The position numbers were made by a program, and so were the translations under genes. DNA of 64,000 bases. It comes from AV69 sp963742315 (GTDB lineage Bacteria; Verrucomicrobiota; Verrucomicrobiia; Chthoniobacterales; UBA10450). Positions 27,263-35,161 of the stretch are shown here, piece after piece (position 1 is the stretch's first letter; the number at the start of each line of letters is the position of its first letter). The stretch is taken from the NCBI GenBank assembly GCA_963742315.1, contig CAVULE010000001.1, forward strand, positions 310,001 to 374,000. The letters run 5' to 3'. A model generated the notes under the pieces. The model was given only the letters and a program-made list of their open reading frames with translations, was not told where the DNA came from and made no database searches.

Positions 27263-28359
27263 GGCACCGGCACGCTCTTCAACAGAGTATCGGCAAACGT
27301 GCGACCGCTTTCCCCCGACTGCTCAATATCGTGTCCGAGCCGATGCGCCATGACGGCGGTCCCCACGGCTTGAATGTCTTCCGGCAACACCATGTCGCGG
27401 CCGTTCATCATGGCCCAGGCTTGCGACGCATGCAGCAAGGCCAGACCTGCCCGAGGCGACAAACCACTGCGATGGCGCTGTCGCGATGCTTCCAGCAAAT
27501 CCTGGAGATAATCGAGCAGCGCCGATGAGGTATGGATTCTCCGCACTTTTGCTTGAATTTCGAGCAATGTTTCCGCGCCAAAAACGGGATTTAATTCCTT
27601 GAGCATCTCGCGACGATCCATCCCCAGAAGCATGGCCCGCTCGCTCGCGCGGTCCGGCACGCCCAGTTCGATTCGCATCAGAAACCGATCCAATTGCGAT
27701 TCCGGCAATGGAAATGTTCCCACCTGATATTGCGGATTCTGTGTCGCGATGACAAAAAACGGCTGCGGCAGTTCGTAAGTGACGCCGTCGGCCGAGATCT
27801 GATGTTCTTCCATCGCTTCCAGCAATGCGCTCTGCGTCTTGGCGGTGGCGCGGTTCACTTCATCGATTAGCACCACCTGCGAAAAGAGCGGTCCCTGATG
27901 AAATACGAAACGCTGTTCGTTCCGATCAAAAATTGAGTTACCGAGGATGTCGGCGGGGAGCAGGTCACTGGTGAATTGGATGCGCTGAAAGACGAGGCCG
28001 AGGGAACGAGCGAGGGCTTGCGATAGCGTCGTCTTACCTACCCCCGGAATGTCTTCAATTAGGAGATGACCCCGGGCGAGCAGACAGGCGACCGCCAGTT
28101 TTACAGCTTCGGCTTTGCCAACGATAACCTCGCAAATCTGGCTGGTGAACGCGGCAATTTGTTTCTTGGTGTCGAAACGAATTTCCGGATCGCGTTCATT
28201 CGCGAGCAAGGTGGAATGCATAGAGCGCCCGATAAATGATCGTTCGTGCAGCAAGTCCTGTGCGGCTTTTTCGTCCATTCCCCAAGGGAATATAAGTGGA
28301 TTCGGATAGAACCAAATCATCTTCCCTGTTGTTAGGGACGACGCCAAGTTTTGGCCCAA
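27259..28359 (-). CDS. MoxR-family AAA+ ATPase
   Basis: Up to 366 residues. Walker A is EDIPGVGKTTLSQAL, Walker B VVLIDEVNRATAKTQS, sensor region FFVIATQNPQ, and the MoxR lid follows with SGLSPRAGLALLHASQAWA. It is a chaperone-like ATPase thought to mature or regulate its DUF58 partner. The start is uncertain: MGQNLASS (28359), MDEKAAQD (28278, preceded by TTGGGGA) or MHSTLLANE (28221) are all in frame, and the conserved part begins after the last of these. First gene of moxR-DUF58-tgpA. Confidence 0.9.
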   Translation of the reverse strand: MGQNLASSLTTGKMIWFYPNPLIFPWGMDEKAAQDLLHERSFIGRSMHSTLLANERDPEIRFDTKKQIAAFTSQICEVIVGKAEAVKLAVACLLARGHLLIEDIPGVGKTTLSQALARSLGLVFQRIQFTSDLLPADILGNSIFDRNEQRFVFHQGPLFSQVVLIDEVNRATAKTQSALLEAMEEHQISADGVTYELPQPFFVIATQNPQYQVGTFPLPESQLDRFLMRIELGVPDRASERAMLLGMDRREMLKELNPVFGAETLLEIQAKVRRIHTSSALLDYLQDLLEASRQRHRSGLSPRAGLALLHASQAWAMMNGRDMVLPEDIQAVGTAVMAHRLGHDIEQSGESGRTFADTLLKSVPVP

Positions 28360-28419
28360 GCCTCAAGGACTTTAAGCCTGCGGCGAATCAGCGGGCAAGA
28401 ACGGGCCCGCTAGCCCTAC

Positions 28420-28442
28420 CGCCAAGATGGCTGTGCTACAAA
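28420..28442. repeat. CCAAGATGGCTGTGCTACA-type short repeat, copy 1
   Basis: ccgccaagatggctgtgcta and following bases; the same string occurs at about 35132-35152. It lies between the moxR operon and the aminotransferase gene. Confidence 0.6.
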
Positions 28443-28455
28443 CGGAGTCCGTTTT

Positions 28456-29583
28456 TCAGGCCAAAACTTGATGGAAGGCGGACAAAAATGCTTCCATCTC
28501 GGCCTTTTTGCCGATGGTCAGGCGCATGTGATTTGGCAATGCCGGAAATAATCGGCCGACTTCCACATTTCGTTCCTTTAATGCCTTGATCAGGGGGAGG
28601 ACCGGGCGTTTTAAATCAATCATGACAAAGTTCGCTTGCGAAGGAATGTATTTGTAATCCATGGCGTCGAGCTGAGTAGTCACAAACCTCCTGGTTTCCT
28701 GATTCAGCCGCCGGCCGTTTGTAACCTGGTCGGGGTCGCTCAGACTCGCCGTCGCAGCCGCCAGCGCCATAATATTGACGCTGTCCCAGCTTTGATGAGA
28801 GCGCAGTTGCGCGATGGCCTGCGATTGTGCCACGGCATAGCCGCAACGTAGTCCCGCCATGCCATAGATTTTTGAAAAAGTGCGCGCGACAATGAGATTT
28901 GGGTAATCCTTGACTAAAGGAATGACGCTGTCGTAGTCGGGATTATCGGCGTAATGAAAATAAGCTTCATCCACCAGGATTATCGTTTGCGGCGACGTTT
29001 TGGAGATGAAATCGGTTAGTTCATTCTTCGGCGTGAAACTGGCGGTGGGATTGTTCGGGTTACAGATGTAAACAAGACCTGCATTTGCCACTGCGCCCAT
29101 CTTGCTAAGGTCGTGCGCGAAGTTGTCGGTGAGTGGTACCTTAACGACTTCCGCTCCATTAATGGTGGCATGTTGGAGGATGGCCTCGAAAGTTGGATCG
29201 CCCGCCACCAACTTTCGCTGCGCTCCCGTGAAAGTTTCGGCGCACAGTGTCAGAATCTCACCCGATCCGTCTCCTAACAGGATCTGATTCGCGTTAACAC
29301 TATTTAACGTTGCCAGTTTTTCACTCAAGAGAGCGGCCGCTTCGTCAGGATAGCGACACGCCACGTTGAACGAGTCCGTCATCGCTTTGAGCGCGTGCGG
29401 CGAAGGCCCATAAGGGTTTTCGTTCGAGCTCAAGCGCACAATTCTCGTTAGCGGCGATGCTGGTTGACTTTTCACCTCCGGGACGGTTTTCGCCAAAGAC
29501 AGCGCGGGTTTAACCACAGCGCAGGCTGCTCCCGCGCTCAAAAGCTGGGCAAATTTACGTCGAGAAATCGAGATGCTATTCAT
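28456..29583 (-). CDS. HisC-like PLP aminotransferase with a Tat signal
   Basis: 375 residues. Residues 7-30 (SISRRKFAQLLSAGAACAVV) form a twin-arginine signal, so export to the periplasm is predicted. The body is a fold-type I aminotransferase of the histidinol-phosphate group: SSNENPYGPSP, NPNNPTAS, DEAYFHYAD and the PLP lysine in ARTFSKIYGMAGLRCGY. The start is decided by a GGAGG Shine-Dalgarno six bases before ATG. Exported relatives are known only as family annotations; the substrate is open and true HisC function in the periplasm is unlikely. Stands alone. Confidence 0.87.
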   Translation of the reverse strand: MNSISISRRKFAQLLSAGAACAVVKPALSLAKTVPEVKSQPASPLTRIVRLSSNENPYGPSPHALKAMTDSFNVACRYPDEAAALLSEKLATLNSVNANQILLGDGSGEILTLCAETFTGAQRKLVAGDPTFEAILQHATINGAEVVKVPLTDNFAHDLSKMGAVANAGLVYICNPNNPTASFTPKNELTDFISKTSPQTIILVDEAYFHYADNPDYDSVIPLVKDYPNLIVARTFSKIYGMAGLRCGYAVAQSQAIAQLRSHQSWDSVNIMALAAATASLSDPDQVTNGRRLNQETRRFVTTQLDAMDYKYIPSQANFVMIDLKRPVLPLIKALKERNVEVGRLFPALPNHMRLTIGKKAEMEAFLSAFHQVLA

Positions 29584-29589
29584 TTTAAA

Positions 29590-29594
29590 CCTCC
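29590..29594 (-). promoter_or_regulatory. Shine-Dalgarno of the Tat-exported aminotransferase
   Basis: On the minus strand GGAGG lies six bases upstream of the ATG at 29583. Most genes of this window lack so clear a site, and it confirms that the Tat signal belongs to the protein. Confidence 0.7.
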
Positions 29595-29789
29595 GTCTGG
29601 AGTGATACTGCGATCTCCGGTGAATTGCGAGATCGAAAATTACCTCTCTGTAGGCAGCCGTGTCGACTGCTCATTTTGTCTGGTTGAGTCGGCGGTTTTG
29701 TTTCCGGCTTGGCAGAGCGTCGCCCTACCAGTGGATTTCTTGCGAGAGAGGATTGGTAGAGCGAGACTCCGTCGAGCCGCCGCCATCAC

Positions 29790-30224
29790 TCAAGCTGTGG
29801 CCTCTGGCTCGGCAGAGTCTACCGCTCGGAGGGGCGTCGCATCTACGATTACCGGCGCTGGTTCTTTTTTCTTTCTGGGCTCGACCGCGGCGGTAAGCGC
29901 GGCATCGAGCATGGGCAGGGCAACGGGTTTGCTGAGAATGGCGATTGCACCTGATAACTCGGGCTCGACCGGCGCACTCCAGCCGGAAATTAAAATCACG
30001 CGCGCGTTCGGATCCTTCGCCAGAATGTAACGGCAGGCGGTGATGCCGTTTAGCTTCGGCATCCGGTAATCCATTAGGACCACATCCGGCCGGTGCCGAT
30101 CGTATGCCTGTATGGCTTCCATGCCTGTGGCCACGACCTCAACGACCTGGTGGTGACAAAGGCCGACCATTTCCGCCAGGGATGTCCCCACGCTTTTTTG
30201 ATCGTCGGCGATCAAGACACGCAT
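29790..30224 (-). CDS. Stand-alone response regulator receiver protein
   Basis: 144 residues from MRVLIADDQKSVG; in-frame starts at 30248 and 30269 are alternatives. Receiver-domain residues are all present: Asp7-Asp8, phosphoacceptor Asp52 in VVLMDYRMPKLNG, the Ser/Thr position in ILISGWS, and Lys99 in ILSKPV. After the domain come only about 35 Pro/Ala/Glu-rich residues, with no DNA-binding or enzymatic output. It thus resembles CheY-type or phosphorelay intermediates. No histidine kinase lies in the window. Confidence 0.88.
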   Translation of the reverse strand: MRVLIADDQKSVGTSLAEMVGLCHHQVVEVVATGMEAIQAYDRHRPDVVLMDYRMPKLNGITACRYILAKDPNARVILISGWSAPVEPELSGAIAILSKPVALPMLDAALTAAVEPRKKKEPAPVIVDATPLRAVDSAEPEATA

Positions 30225-30442
30225 TGTCTTCCACTGAGAAGTTTTCATGCCAGCGGCGGAAAATAACAATAAATTCTGGAATTTGCCATCGAAAAACTGA
30301 AGGACTCATTAGGCGTCCAAGGCTCCTCCATTCCCACTGAGCGCATCTCATCGTCTTGGGGAAGAGGATTGATGAGGCGAGGGCTGGTAGCTCGCGTATC
30401 AACCGCTCGAGTCGCTGCCCACGTGTCGATTTGTCCTCAATC

Positions 30443-30652
30443 CTATTTATGAGTACTCGCTGGAGGCGCCGCGGTATCGTTCTGACGCGGCTTCGCTTCT
30501 GTTTGTTTCCCGAGCGATTGCTTTAAGCCATGCTGTCCGCCGCTGCTATTTGCCGTATGACCGCGCCGATATTCCTTCACTCCCAGACCAACCAGAATCG
30601 CGAGCATCACGAAACAGATGACTCTTTTTTCTTCCTTGGTGAGAACGAACAT
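30443..30652 (-). CDS. Small single-helix membrane protein
   Basis: 69 residues: a short basic start (MFVLTKEEKRVI), one membrane helix (CFVMLAILVGLGVKEY) and a hydrophilic Gln/Lys-rich tail. The start resembles the membrane anchor of ComEA-type competence proteins, but the helix-hairpin-helix domain is absent, so it may be a truncated or distinct small protein. Its start codon abuts the stop of the KTSC gene (shared base at 30652), which argues that it is a real, coupled gene. Confidence 0.5.
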   Translation of the reverse strand: MFVLTKEEKRVICFVMLAILVGLGVKEYRRGHTANSSGGQHGLKQSLGKQTEAKPRQNDTAAPPASTHK

Positions 30653-30963
30653 TAAGTTCGTGGCGGTTTGACATGGACCGACGGAAAATGCCCGCGCACA
30701 TTCGCATCGTAGAATTGGGCCTTGGAAGCAGCGCTGAGAAAATCGCGGTACACCTGCGGTGGGACATTGCTGTAACGATAAATGGCGCCGCTGATAAACT
30801 CCACTTCGAGGGCGTGAAGTCGTTTGCTGTAGCCCACGGCTGCCAGAACGTGCGAATGCACCGGTTGGCGGACAATGCGGGAAGAAATTGGCCGCTGGTC
30901 CGCCGCCGAAGCGCCCCCCAGACTGAGCAGCGCGATAACAACAAGGGTAGCGCAGCGCTGCAT
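30652..30963 (-). CDS. Exported KTSC-domain protein
   Basis: 103 residues. A Sec signal (residues 1-21, VVIALLSLGGASAA) precedes one KTSC domain: VGYSKRLHALEVEFISGAIY, YSNVPPQVYRDFLSAASKAQ and YDANVRGHFP match the family pattern. KTSC domains occur alone or fused to tRNA synthetases and are thought to bind nucleic acid, though secretion here makes that doubtful. It sits between the dienelactone hydrolase gene (9 bases away) and a small membrane protein, all on the minus strand. Confidence 0.82.
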   Translation of the reverse strand: MQRCATLVVIALLSLGGASAADQRPISSRIVRQPVHSHVLAAVGYSKRLHALEVEFISGAIYRYSNVPPQVYRDFLSAASKAQFYDANVRGHFPSVHVKPPRT

Positions 30964-30972
30964 CGGTGTTTC

Positions 30973-31749
30973 TCAGGGTAATTGTTTAAGCAGTGTCTTC
31001 CAACGTGTCCAGGCTTCATCGCGCGCGTGCCGGTTCCCCTCATTCGCATCTGGCTTCTCGCCTTCGCGCATGAATCCATGTGCAGCGCCACCGTATACCA
31101 CCGGTTCGTATTTTTTCCCGGCACGCTTCATCAATTCCTGCGCTGTCGGAATGGTCGCGTCCACACGTTCGTCGTTCCCTGCGTAAAAGCCGTAAACGGG
31201 ACAGGCGATGTTCGCGACCTTCGCTGGCTCATCCGGAGCAGTTCCATAGAACGAGTAAGCCGCTTTCAGTTTCGGATTCATATTTGCGTATTGGAAGACC
31301 CAACCGCCGCCCCAACAAAATCCGCATACCGCCAGAGTGCCGTTGCCCGCGGGGATTTTCAGCGCGTAATCTGACGTAGCGTCGAGGTCTGCCTTGATTT
31401 GCGGTTCTGGTAAGGCCGAGATCGCTTTCCGCGCTCCATCGGGATCAGAAAAGGTTTGACCGCTGAGCAAGTCGGGCGCAATCGCGATGACGCCGTTCTC
31501 TGCCAGTTGATCGCACAGACCGCGCACCCAATCACTCAATCCAAAAATCTCGTGAATCACGAGCACGACCGGCGCTTTATCCTTGCGCTCCGGATAAACA
31601 ACGAACGCCTTGATTGTGCGATCGCCCGATTTGATTTCAACCCACTCACCATGACGGGGCGAATTGTTGAGTCGCGCCTTCGCCCAATCCTGCGCGAGAA
31701 GGGATTGCGCCGCGAAGATCAGTCCGAGCGCCAAGATGCCGCGTTTCAT
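30973..31749 (-). CDS. Exported dienelactone hydrolase family protein
   Basis: 258 residues. Signal peptide at 1-19 (ILALGLIFAAQSLLAQ). The alpha/beta hydrolase core has the family Cys nucleophile in AVCGFCWGGGWVF, Asp in YAGNDERVDATIP and His in GGAAHGFM. Secreted relatives hydrolyse lactones or esters of small acids; chlorocatechol catabolism genes are absent, so dienelactone itself is not implied. Nine bases upstream of the KTSC gene and 18 downstream of a DoxX gene on the same strand: a likely operon DoxX, DLH, KTSC, small protein. Confidence 0.87.
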   Translation of the reverse strand: MKRGILALGLIFAAQSLLAQDWAKARLNNSPRHGEWVEIKSGDRTIKAFVVYPERKDKAPVVLVIHEIFGLSDWVRGLCDQLAENGVIAIAPDLLSGQTFSDPDGARKAISALPEPQIKADLDATSDYALKIPAGNGTLAVCGFCWGGGWVFQYANMNPKLKAAYSFYGTAPDEPAKVANIACPVYGFYAGNDERVDATIPTAQELMKRAGKKYEPVVYGGAAHGFMREGEKPDANEGNRHARDEAWTRWKTLLKQLP

Positions 31750-31767
31750 CGAAATAAGATGTTGATC

Positions 31768-32175
31768 TTACAATTTCGCGGCCGTCGCCGTCCGACCGCG
31801 GCCAATCATTGCATCAATGCTCCAGCTGCCGGGACCGCGCAGAAAGATGTAGAAAAAGACAAAGCAGTAAACCACGGCAAGCTCACCTTTGTTCACATAA
31901 GGAATCAGACCCTTTGGCGCGTGCACCATAAAAAATGCCACCGCCATTTCACCCGAGGCGACGAACGCCGCAATTCTTGTCAACAAACCAAACGCGACAA
32001 GAAATCCGCAGATGATCTCGAGCCAGCCACCTAGCATCATTAGGGGCGGGAGTGCTTCGGTCTTGCCGGCGAAGGTGCCGAATATCTTGTCGAGACCGTG
32101 ACAAGCAAACATCAGCCCGACAATGAAGCGCATGATGGAATAAAACGGATCCGCAAATCGATTTAGAGCGTTCAT
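31768..32175 (-). CDS. DoxX family membrane protein
   Basis: 135 residues from MNALNRFADPFYSIMRF; an in-frame ATG at 32211 adds 12 polar residues. Four membrane helices (IMRFIVGLMFACHGLDKIFG, MMLGGWLEIICGFLVAFGLL, IAAFVASGEMAVAFFMV, LAVVYCFVFFYIFLRGP) with the family HGLDKIFG motif. The DoxX family includes a thiosulfate:quinone oxidoreductase subunit, but most bacterial members, like this one, have no assigned reaction. Probable first gene of an operon with the DLH-family gene. Confidence 0.85.
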   Translation of the reverse strand: MNALNRFADPFYSIMRFIVGLMFACHGLDKIFGTFAGKTEALPPLMMLGGWLEIICGFLVAFGLLTRIAAFVASGEMAVAFFMVHAPKGLIPYVNKGELAVVYCFVFFYIFLRGPGSWSIDAMIGRGRTATAAKL

Positions 32176-32554
32176 AGCGTGAGGCTGCGCCTTTCCTGCA
32201 TGCCCTGTCAAGCCTCTCCCAGTTTCCCCGTCTTATTTCTATTCATAATCGTATTTTTCGCGGTCGCTTTTTGGCTTGCCCACAATTCACGGGCCACGGT
32301 CCGTTTTTTTTCCCTTCCGAGCGAAGTTGAGAAACCACTAACTGGTTTCTGTATTTCCCGCTCTCATGCCCTGAATATCGCTCACTCACGAGCGCATGCT
32401 CGAGATTGCGGTATTTTGTTGGGACCGCAATAACATGAAAAAGTTTATGCCTTCGATGTCGATCCAAGCCAGCGTGATTCAGCCGCCGCCGCTACTTGCG
32501 GGTTCCGAAGCCGTGGCCGAGCTTGATCTCGTTAGGTACGCAAACTAAGCAGAT
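32176..32554. other. Intergenic region with a half repeat
   Basis: About 380 bases between divergent genes. A half copy of the GTCATTCCGAGC family is recognisable at about 32309-32335 (ccttccgagcgaagttgaga). A plus-strand frame at 32179-32433 contains a hydrophobic stretch but overlaps the DoxX promoter region and matches nothing known; I do not call it a gene. Confidence 0.45.
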
Positions 32555-33232
32555 ATGCCAATATCGCTCACGCCGTCGGGTATTGCGCGACTGATCGTTG
32601 CCTCGCCCTCGCGATTCGATCTTTGGCTACGCCTTCTCCATACCGCTTCGCTCGAGTGTGCCGCCGAGATTGGCGTGTGGAAGGGAGATTTTGCTCAGGC
32701 AATCCTGGCCAACTTTAGTGCCCTCACCAAATACTACATGATTGATCCATGGGCCCATTTACCGGATTGGAACAAACCATTTAATGTAAACGATCAGACC
32801 TTTGAAGAGGTTTATGCCGAGGCCTTACGTAAAACAGACTTTGCCGAAAACCGGCGCATAGTCCTCCGCGGCCGAACGAGTGCTGTGATTGATGAGATTC
32901 CAGACCAGTCACTTGATTTCGCCTACATCGATGGGGACCACACGCTTAGGGGGATAACATTGGACCTCATACAGGTGCTTCCAAAGATTAAGGACGGCGG
33001 CCTCATTGGCGGTGACGACTTCGTCAATAAGCCCTGGCAGCATGGTTCTGCCTACGAACCAACACTGGTCTGTCCTTTTGCAGTCTATTTCGCCGAGGCA
33101 ATGCGGCTTCCATTTGTGGCGCTGCCCCACAAACAATTCCTGATCCAAAAAGCGGCAGGCACCTCGTTCTCCTTCGTCGATCTGACGGGAACGTATTCAG
33201 ACTTATCTTTAAAAAAGCTTTCTCAGAGCTAA
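32555..33232 (+). CDS. Class I SAM-dependent methyltransferase (Methyltransf_24 type)
   Basis: 225 residues. The SAM site is ECAAEIGVWKGDFAQAILAN near residue 35; the acidic strand is YYMIDPWAHL; and LDFAYIDGDHTLRGITLDL followed by LKIKDGGLIGGDD is the pattern of the Methyltransf_24/rhamnosyl O-methylase group, where the Asp-His pair can bind a metal. Acceptor unknown; sugar or polysaccharide methylation is common in this group. It is followed by a decayed small gene. Confidence 0.82.
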   Translation: MPISLTPSGIARLIVASPSRFDLWLRLLHTASLECAAEIGVWKGDFAQAILANFSALTKYYMIDPWAHLPDWNKPFNVNDQTFEEVYAEALRKTDFAENRRIVLRGRTSAVIDEIPDQSLDFAYIDGDHTLRGITLDLIQVLPKIKDGGLIGGDDFVNKPWQHGSAYEPTLVCPFAVYFAEAMRLPFVALPHKQFLIQKAAGTSFSFVDLTGTYSDLSLKKLSQS

Positions 33233-33271
33233 TTGGGTGACACTGCATGTTTCTTGTTAGGTGATAAGCCG

Positions 33272-33665
33272 ATGAAAACTCAAGTCGAGTTCCGCTCCAG
33301 TACATTTCCACCCTACGAGGGGGAGCAGGAACAGATCAATCCCGGCCTGTGAGGCAAACGTCTGGCTGAGTACTTCGTGCGGAAACTATCCGAAAAGGGG
33401 ATCAAAACGGAGGAGATAATTGCGGAGGACTGGGGATGGTACATTCCGGTGCAGAATGAGGGATTTAGGCTTGCCATCTGTTGTGGCCACCAGGACGGCG
33501 ACGATGATGAGTTCGTCTGCTTCACTGATCCAAGCACGCCCGTCCTGAAGAAGTTTCAAAAAGATTGATGCCACCGCACAACTCACTCGGCTTACGGAGA
33601 CGATGCAGCAGATTCTCTCTGCGGATCCAGAAATCAAGGAAGTGGTATGGAAAGGGCCGACCTAG
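33272..33665 (+). pseudogene. Small protein gene with an in-frame stop and a frameshift
   Basis: From ATG 33272 the frame reads MKTQVEFRSSTFPPYEGEQE and, after INPGL, a TGA at 33350-33352 where TGG (Trp) would fit, then GKRLAEYFVRKLSEKGIKTE and EDWGWYIPVQNEGFRLAICC. A second break at the A5 run 33558-33562 needs one base removed to continue with IDATAQLTRLTETMQQILS to a TAG at 33663. Joined, it is about 130 residues. The family is not recognised by name. Two independent lesions make decay plausible here, though the A5 one matches the error pattern elsewhere. Confidence 0.65.
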
Positions 33666-33795
33666 CCACGAACTGCCGTTTCGAGAGGTTTAGGGCCCGA
33701 AGCGTGCCGAGAGCAATTCAACCACCGATCTGTGGCTGCGGTATGGAACGCCCGATTGTTGACATAGGCGGCCTTTGTCGAGGACGATGGGCACG

Positions 33796-34542
33796 ATGAC
33801 GAGGTTCGAAAATCAGGTTGCGGTTGTCACCGGGGCGGGGCGGGGGATTGGACACGCGATTGCGTTGCGGCTGGCGAGCGAAGGAGCGCGCGTGGCGAGC
33901 GTGAGTCGCACCGAAGCCAATGCGCAGAGGACGGCGGGCGAAATTAATGCTTTACGTAATGATGCCGCCAAAGCCTACGCGGTCGATGTTTCTGATCACG
34001 CTGAAGTGCAGAAAATCGGAGAGCGGATTCTGGCCGATTTCGGGCGCGCTGACATTCTGGTCAACAATGCCGGCGTGACCCGCGACACGCTAAGCATGCG
34101 AATGTCGCCGCAAGATTGGGATTTTGTTTTAAATACGAATTTGAAAGGCGCGTTCAATTTCGCCCAGGCACTACAGCGATCGATGGTCAAGCAACGCAGC
34201 GGGCGCATCATTAATATCAGCTCGGTTATCGGGATTATCGGCAACGCGGGACAGACCAATTATGCCGCGAGCAAGGCTGGCTTGATCGGTTTTACGAAAT
34301 CGCTCGCGAAAGAACTGGCTAGCCGCAACATTACGGTGAATGCGATCGCGCCGGGATACGTTGCGACCGACATGACGAATGCCCTTTCTAACGAGATTCA
34401 GAAATCGATTCAGGATAAGATTCCGTTGAAGCGCGTGGGCGCGCCGGAGGAAATCGCGGCAGCGGTGGCGTTTCTCGCGTCGGCGGAAGCGAGTTATATC
34501 ACGGGACAGGTTCTCTGCGTCGATGGGGGGATTGTGATGTGA
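33796..34542 (+). CDS. fabG: 3-oxoacyl-ACP reductase (FabG-type SDR)
   Basis: About 248 residues from MTRFENQVAVVTGAGRGIGH (in-frame ATGs at 33787 and 33775 are alternatives). A classical short-chain dehydrogenase: TGAGRGIG cofactor loop, NNAGVTRD, catalytic Ser in IINISSVIGI, Tyr-x3-Lys in TNYAASKAG, and the family C-terminus ITGQVLCVDGG. All residues of the Asn-Ser-Tyr-Lys tetrad are present. It is divergent from two dehydratase-type genes, an acyltransferase and a methyltransferase, so it may serve a secondary acyl chain (ApeQ-like) rather than primary fatty acid synthesis. Confidence 0.88.
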   Translation: MTRFENQVAVVTGAGRGIGHAIALRLASEGARVASVSRTEANAQRTAGEINALRNDAAKAYAVDVSDHAEVQKIGERILADFGRADILVNNAGVTRDTLSMRMSPQDWDFVLNTNLKGAFNFAQALQRSMVKQRSGRIINISSVIGIIGNAGQTNYAASKAGLIGFTKSLAKELASRNITVNAIAPGYVATDMTNALSNEIQKSIQDKIPLKRVGAPEEIAAAVAFLASAEASYITGQVLCVDGGIVM

Positions 34543-34618
34543 TGAGGCGACGAAGCTGAGACGTTGTCTGCCTGATTGCGAAAAACGGCAGGCGGAACGC
34601 TTGCCCTACAATTCAGAA

Positions 34619-35056
34619 CTACGGGCGTAGCATGATGATGACGCGTCCCTCCGCCACGGGTGTGCCGCTGGCTGAAATTGCGCATCGATAAATGGTATTG
34701 CCGGCGTCTCCGAATAAGCGTTGGGCGCGAATCTCAAGCGGCGAAGCGAGATCGTCGAAGCGGTCGACATATAGATGCGCATCTCGCAGTGCAGCCAAAT
34801 AACATGCTGGTGCAGTCGTGCCGGCCGCCCGGGCGCGTAATCCGCCATGAATTGCGGCGGCCTGCGCACCGTATTCAAGAGCATTTAAGGAAGAGAGTCG
34901 CCCGTCGCGTCGGAGCGGATTTGTCTTATCGCGATGCGTGTTAGTGATGCAAACGATCGATTCGTCATCCCAATCGATCACGTTATCCAACAAACACATT
35001 GTGCCGGCGTGCGGTATAAGCGTACGGATCTCCGGCTTATCAATCGAAGCGTTCAT
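34619..35056 (-). CDS. ApeP-type 3-hydroxyacyl-ACP dehydratase
   Basis: 145 residues of hot-dog fold. Catalytic His in LIPHAGTMCLLD and Glu in ALEYGAQAAAIHG follow the FabA/Z-like pattern, and THRDKTNPLRRDGRLSSLNA is characteristic of the ApeP dehydratases of aryl-polyene clusters. It would dehydrate 3-hydroxyacyl-ACP intermediates during polyene extension. It is on the minus strand, convergent with fabG, followed upstream by an acyltransferase gene after a short repeat. No ketosynthase or ACP lies nearby. Confidence 0.78.
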   Translation of the reverse strand: MNASIDKPEIRTLIPHAGTMCLLDNVIDWDDESIVCITNTHRDKTNPLRRDGRLSSLNALEYGAQAAAIHGGLRARAAGTTAPACYLAALRDAHLYVDRFDDLASPLEIRAQRLFGDAGNTIYRCAISASGTPVAEGRVIIMLRP

Positions 35057-35109
35057 TCAGGTAAATTACGGTTAGGGTCCGATCAACTCTAAGAACTCAC
35101 AATCAACCG

Positions 35110-35154
35110 GCAAGATGCCCGTTGGCCTCACAGCCAAGATGGCTGTGCTACAGA
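35110..35154. repeat. CCAAGATGGCTGTGCTACA-type short repeat, copy 2
   Basis: gcaagatgcccgttggcctc, then agccaagatggctgtgctac; the second part is shared with 28420-28442 and contains the small hairpin agcca-agat-ggct. It separates the ApeP-type and acyltransferase genes. Confidence 0.6.
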
Positions 35155-35161
35155 TGTCGGC

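Noticed and set aside
32179..32433. Plus-strand frame with a hydrophobic stretch between DoxX and the methyltransferase gene
   Set aside because: Overlaps a half repeat and the DoxX start region; the hydrophobic part is followed by random-looking sequence.
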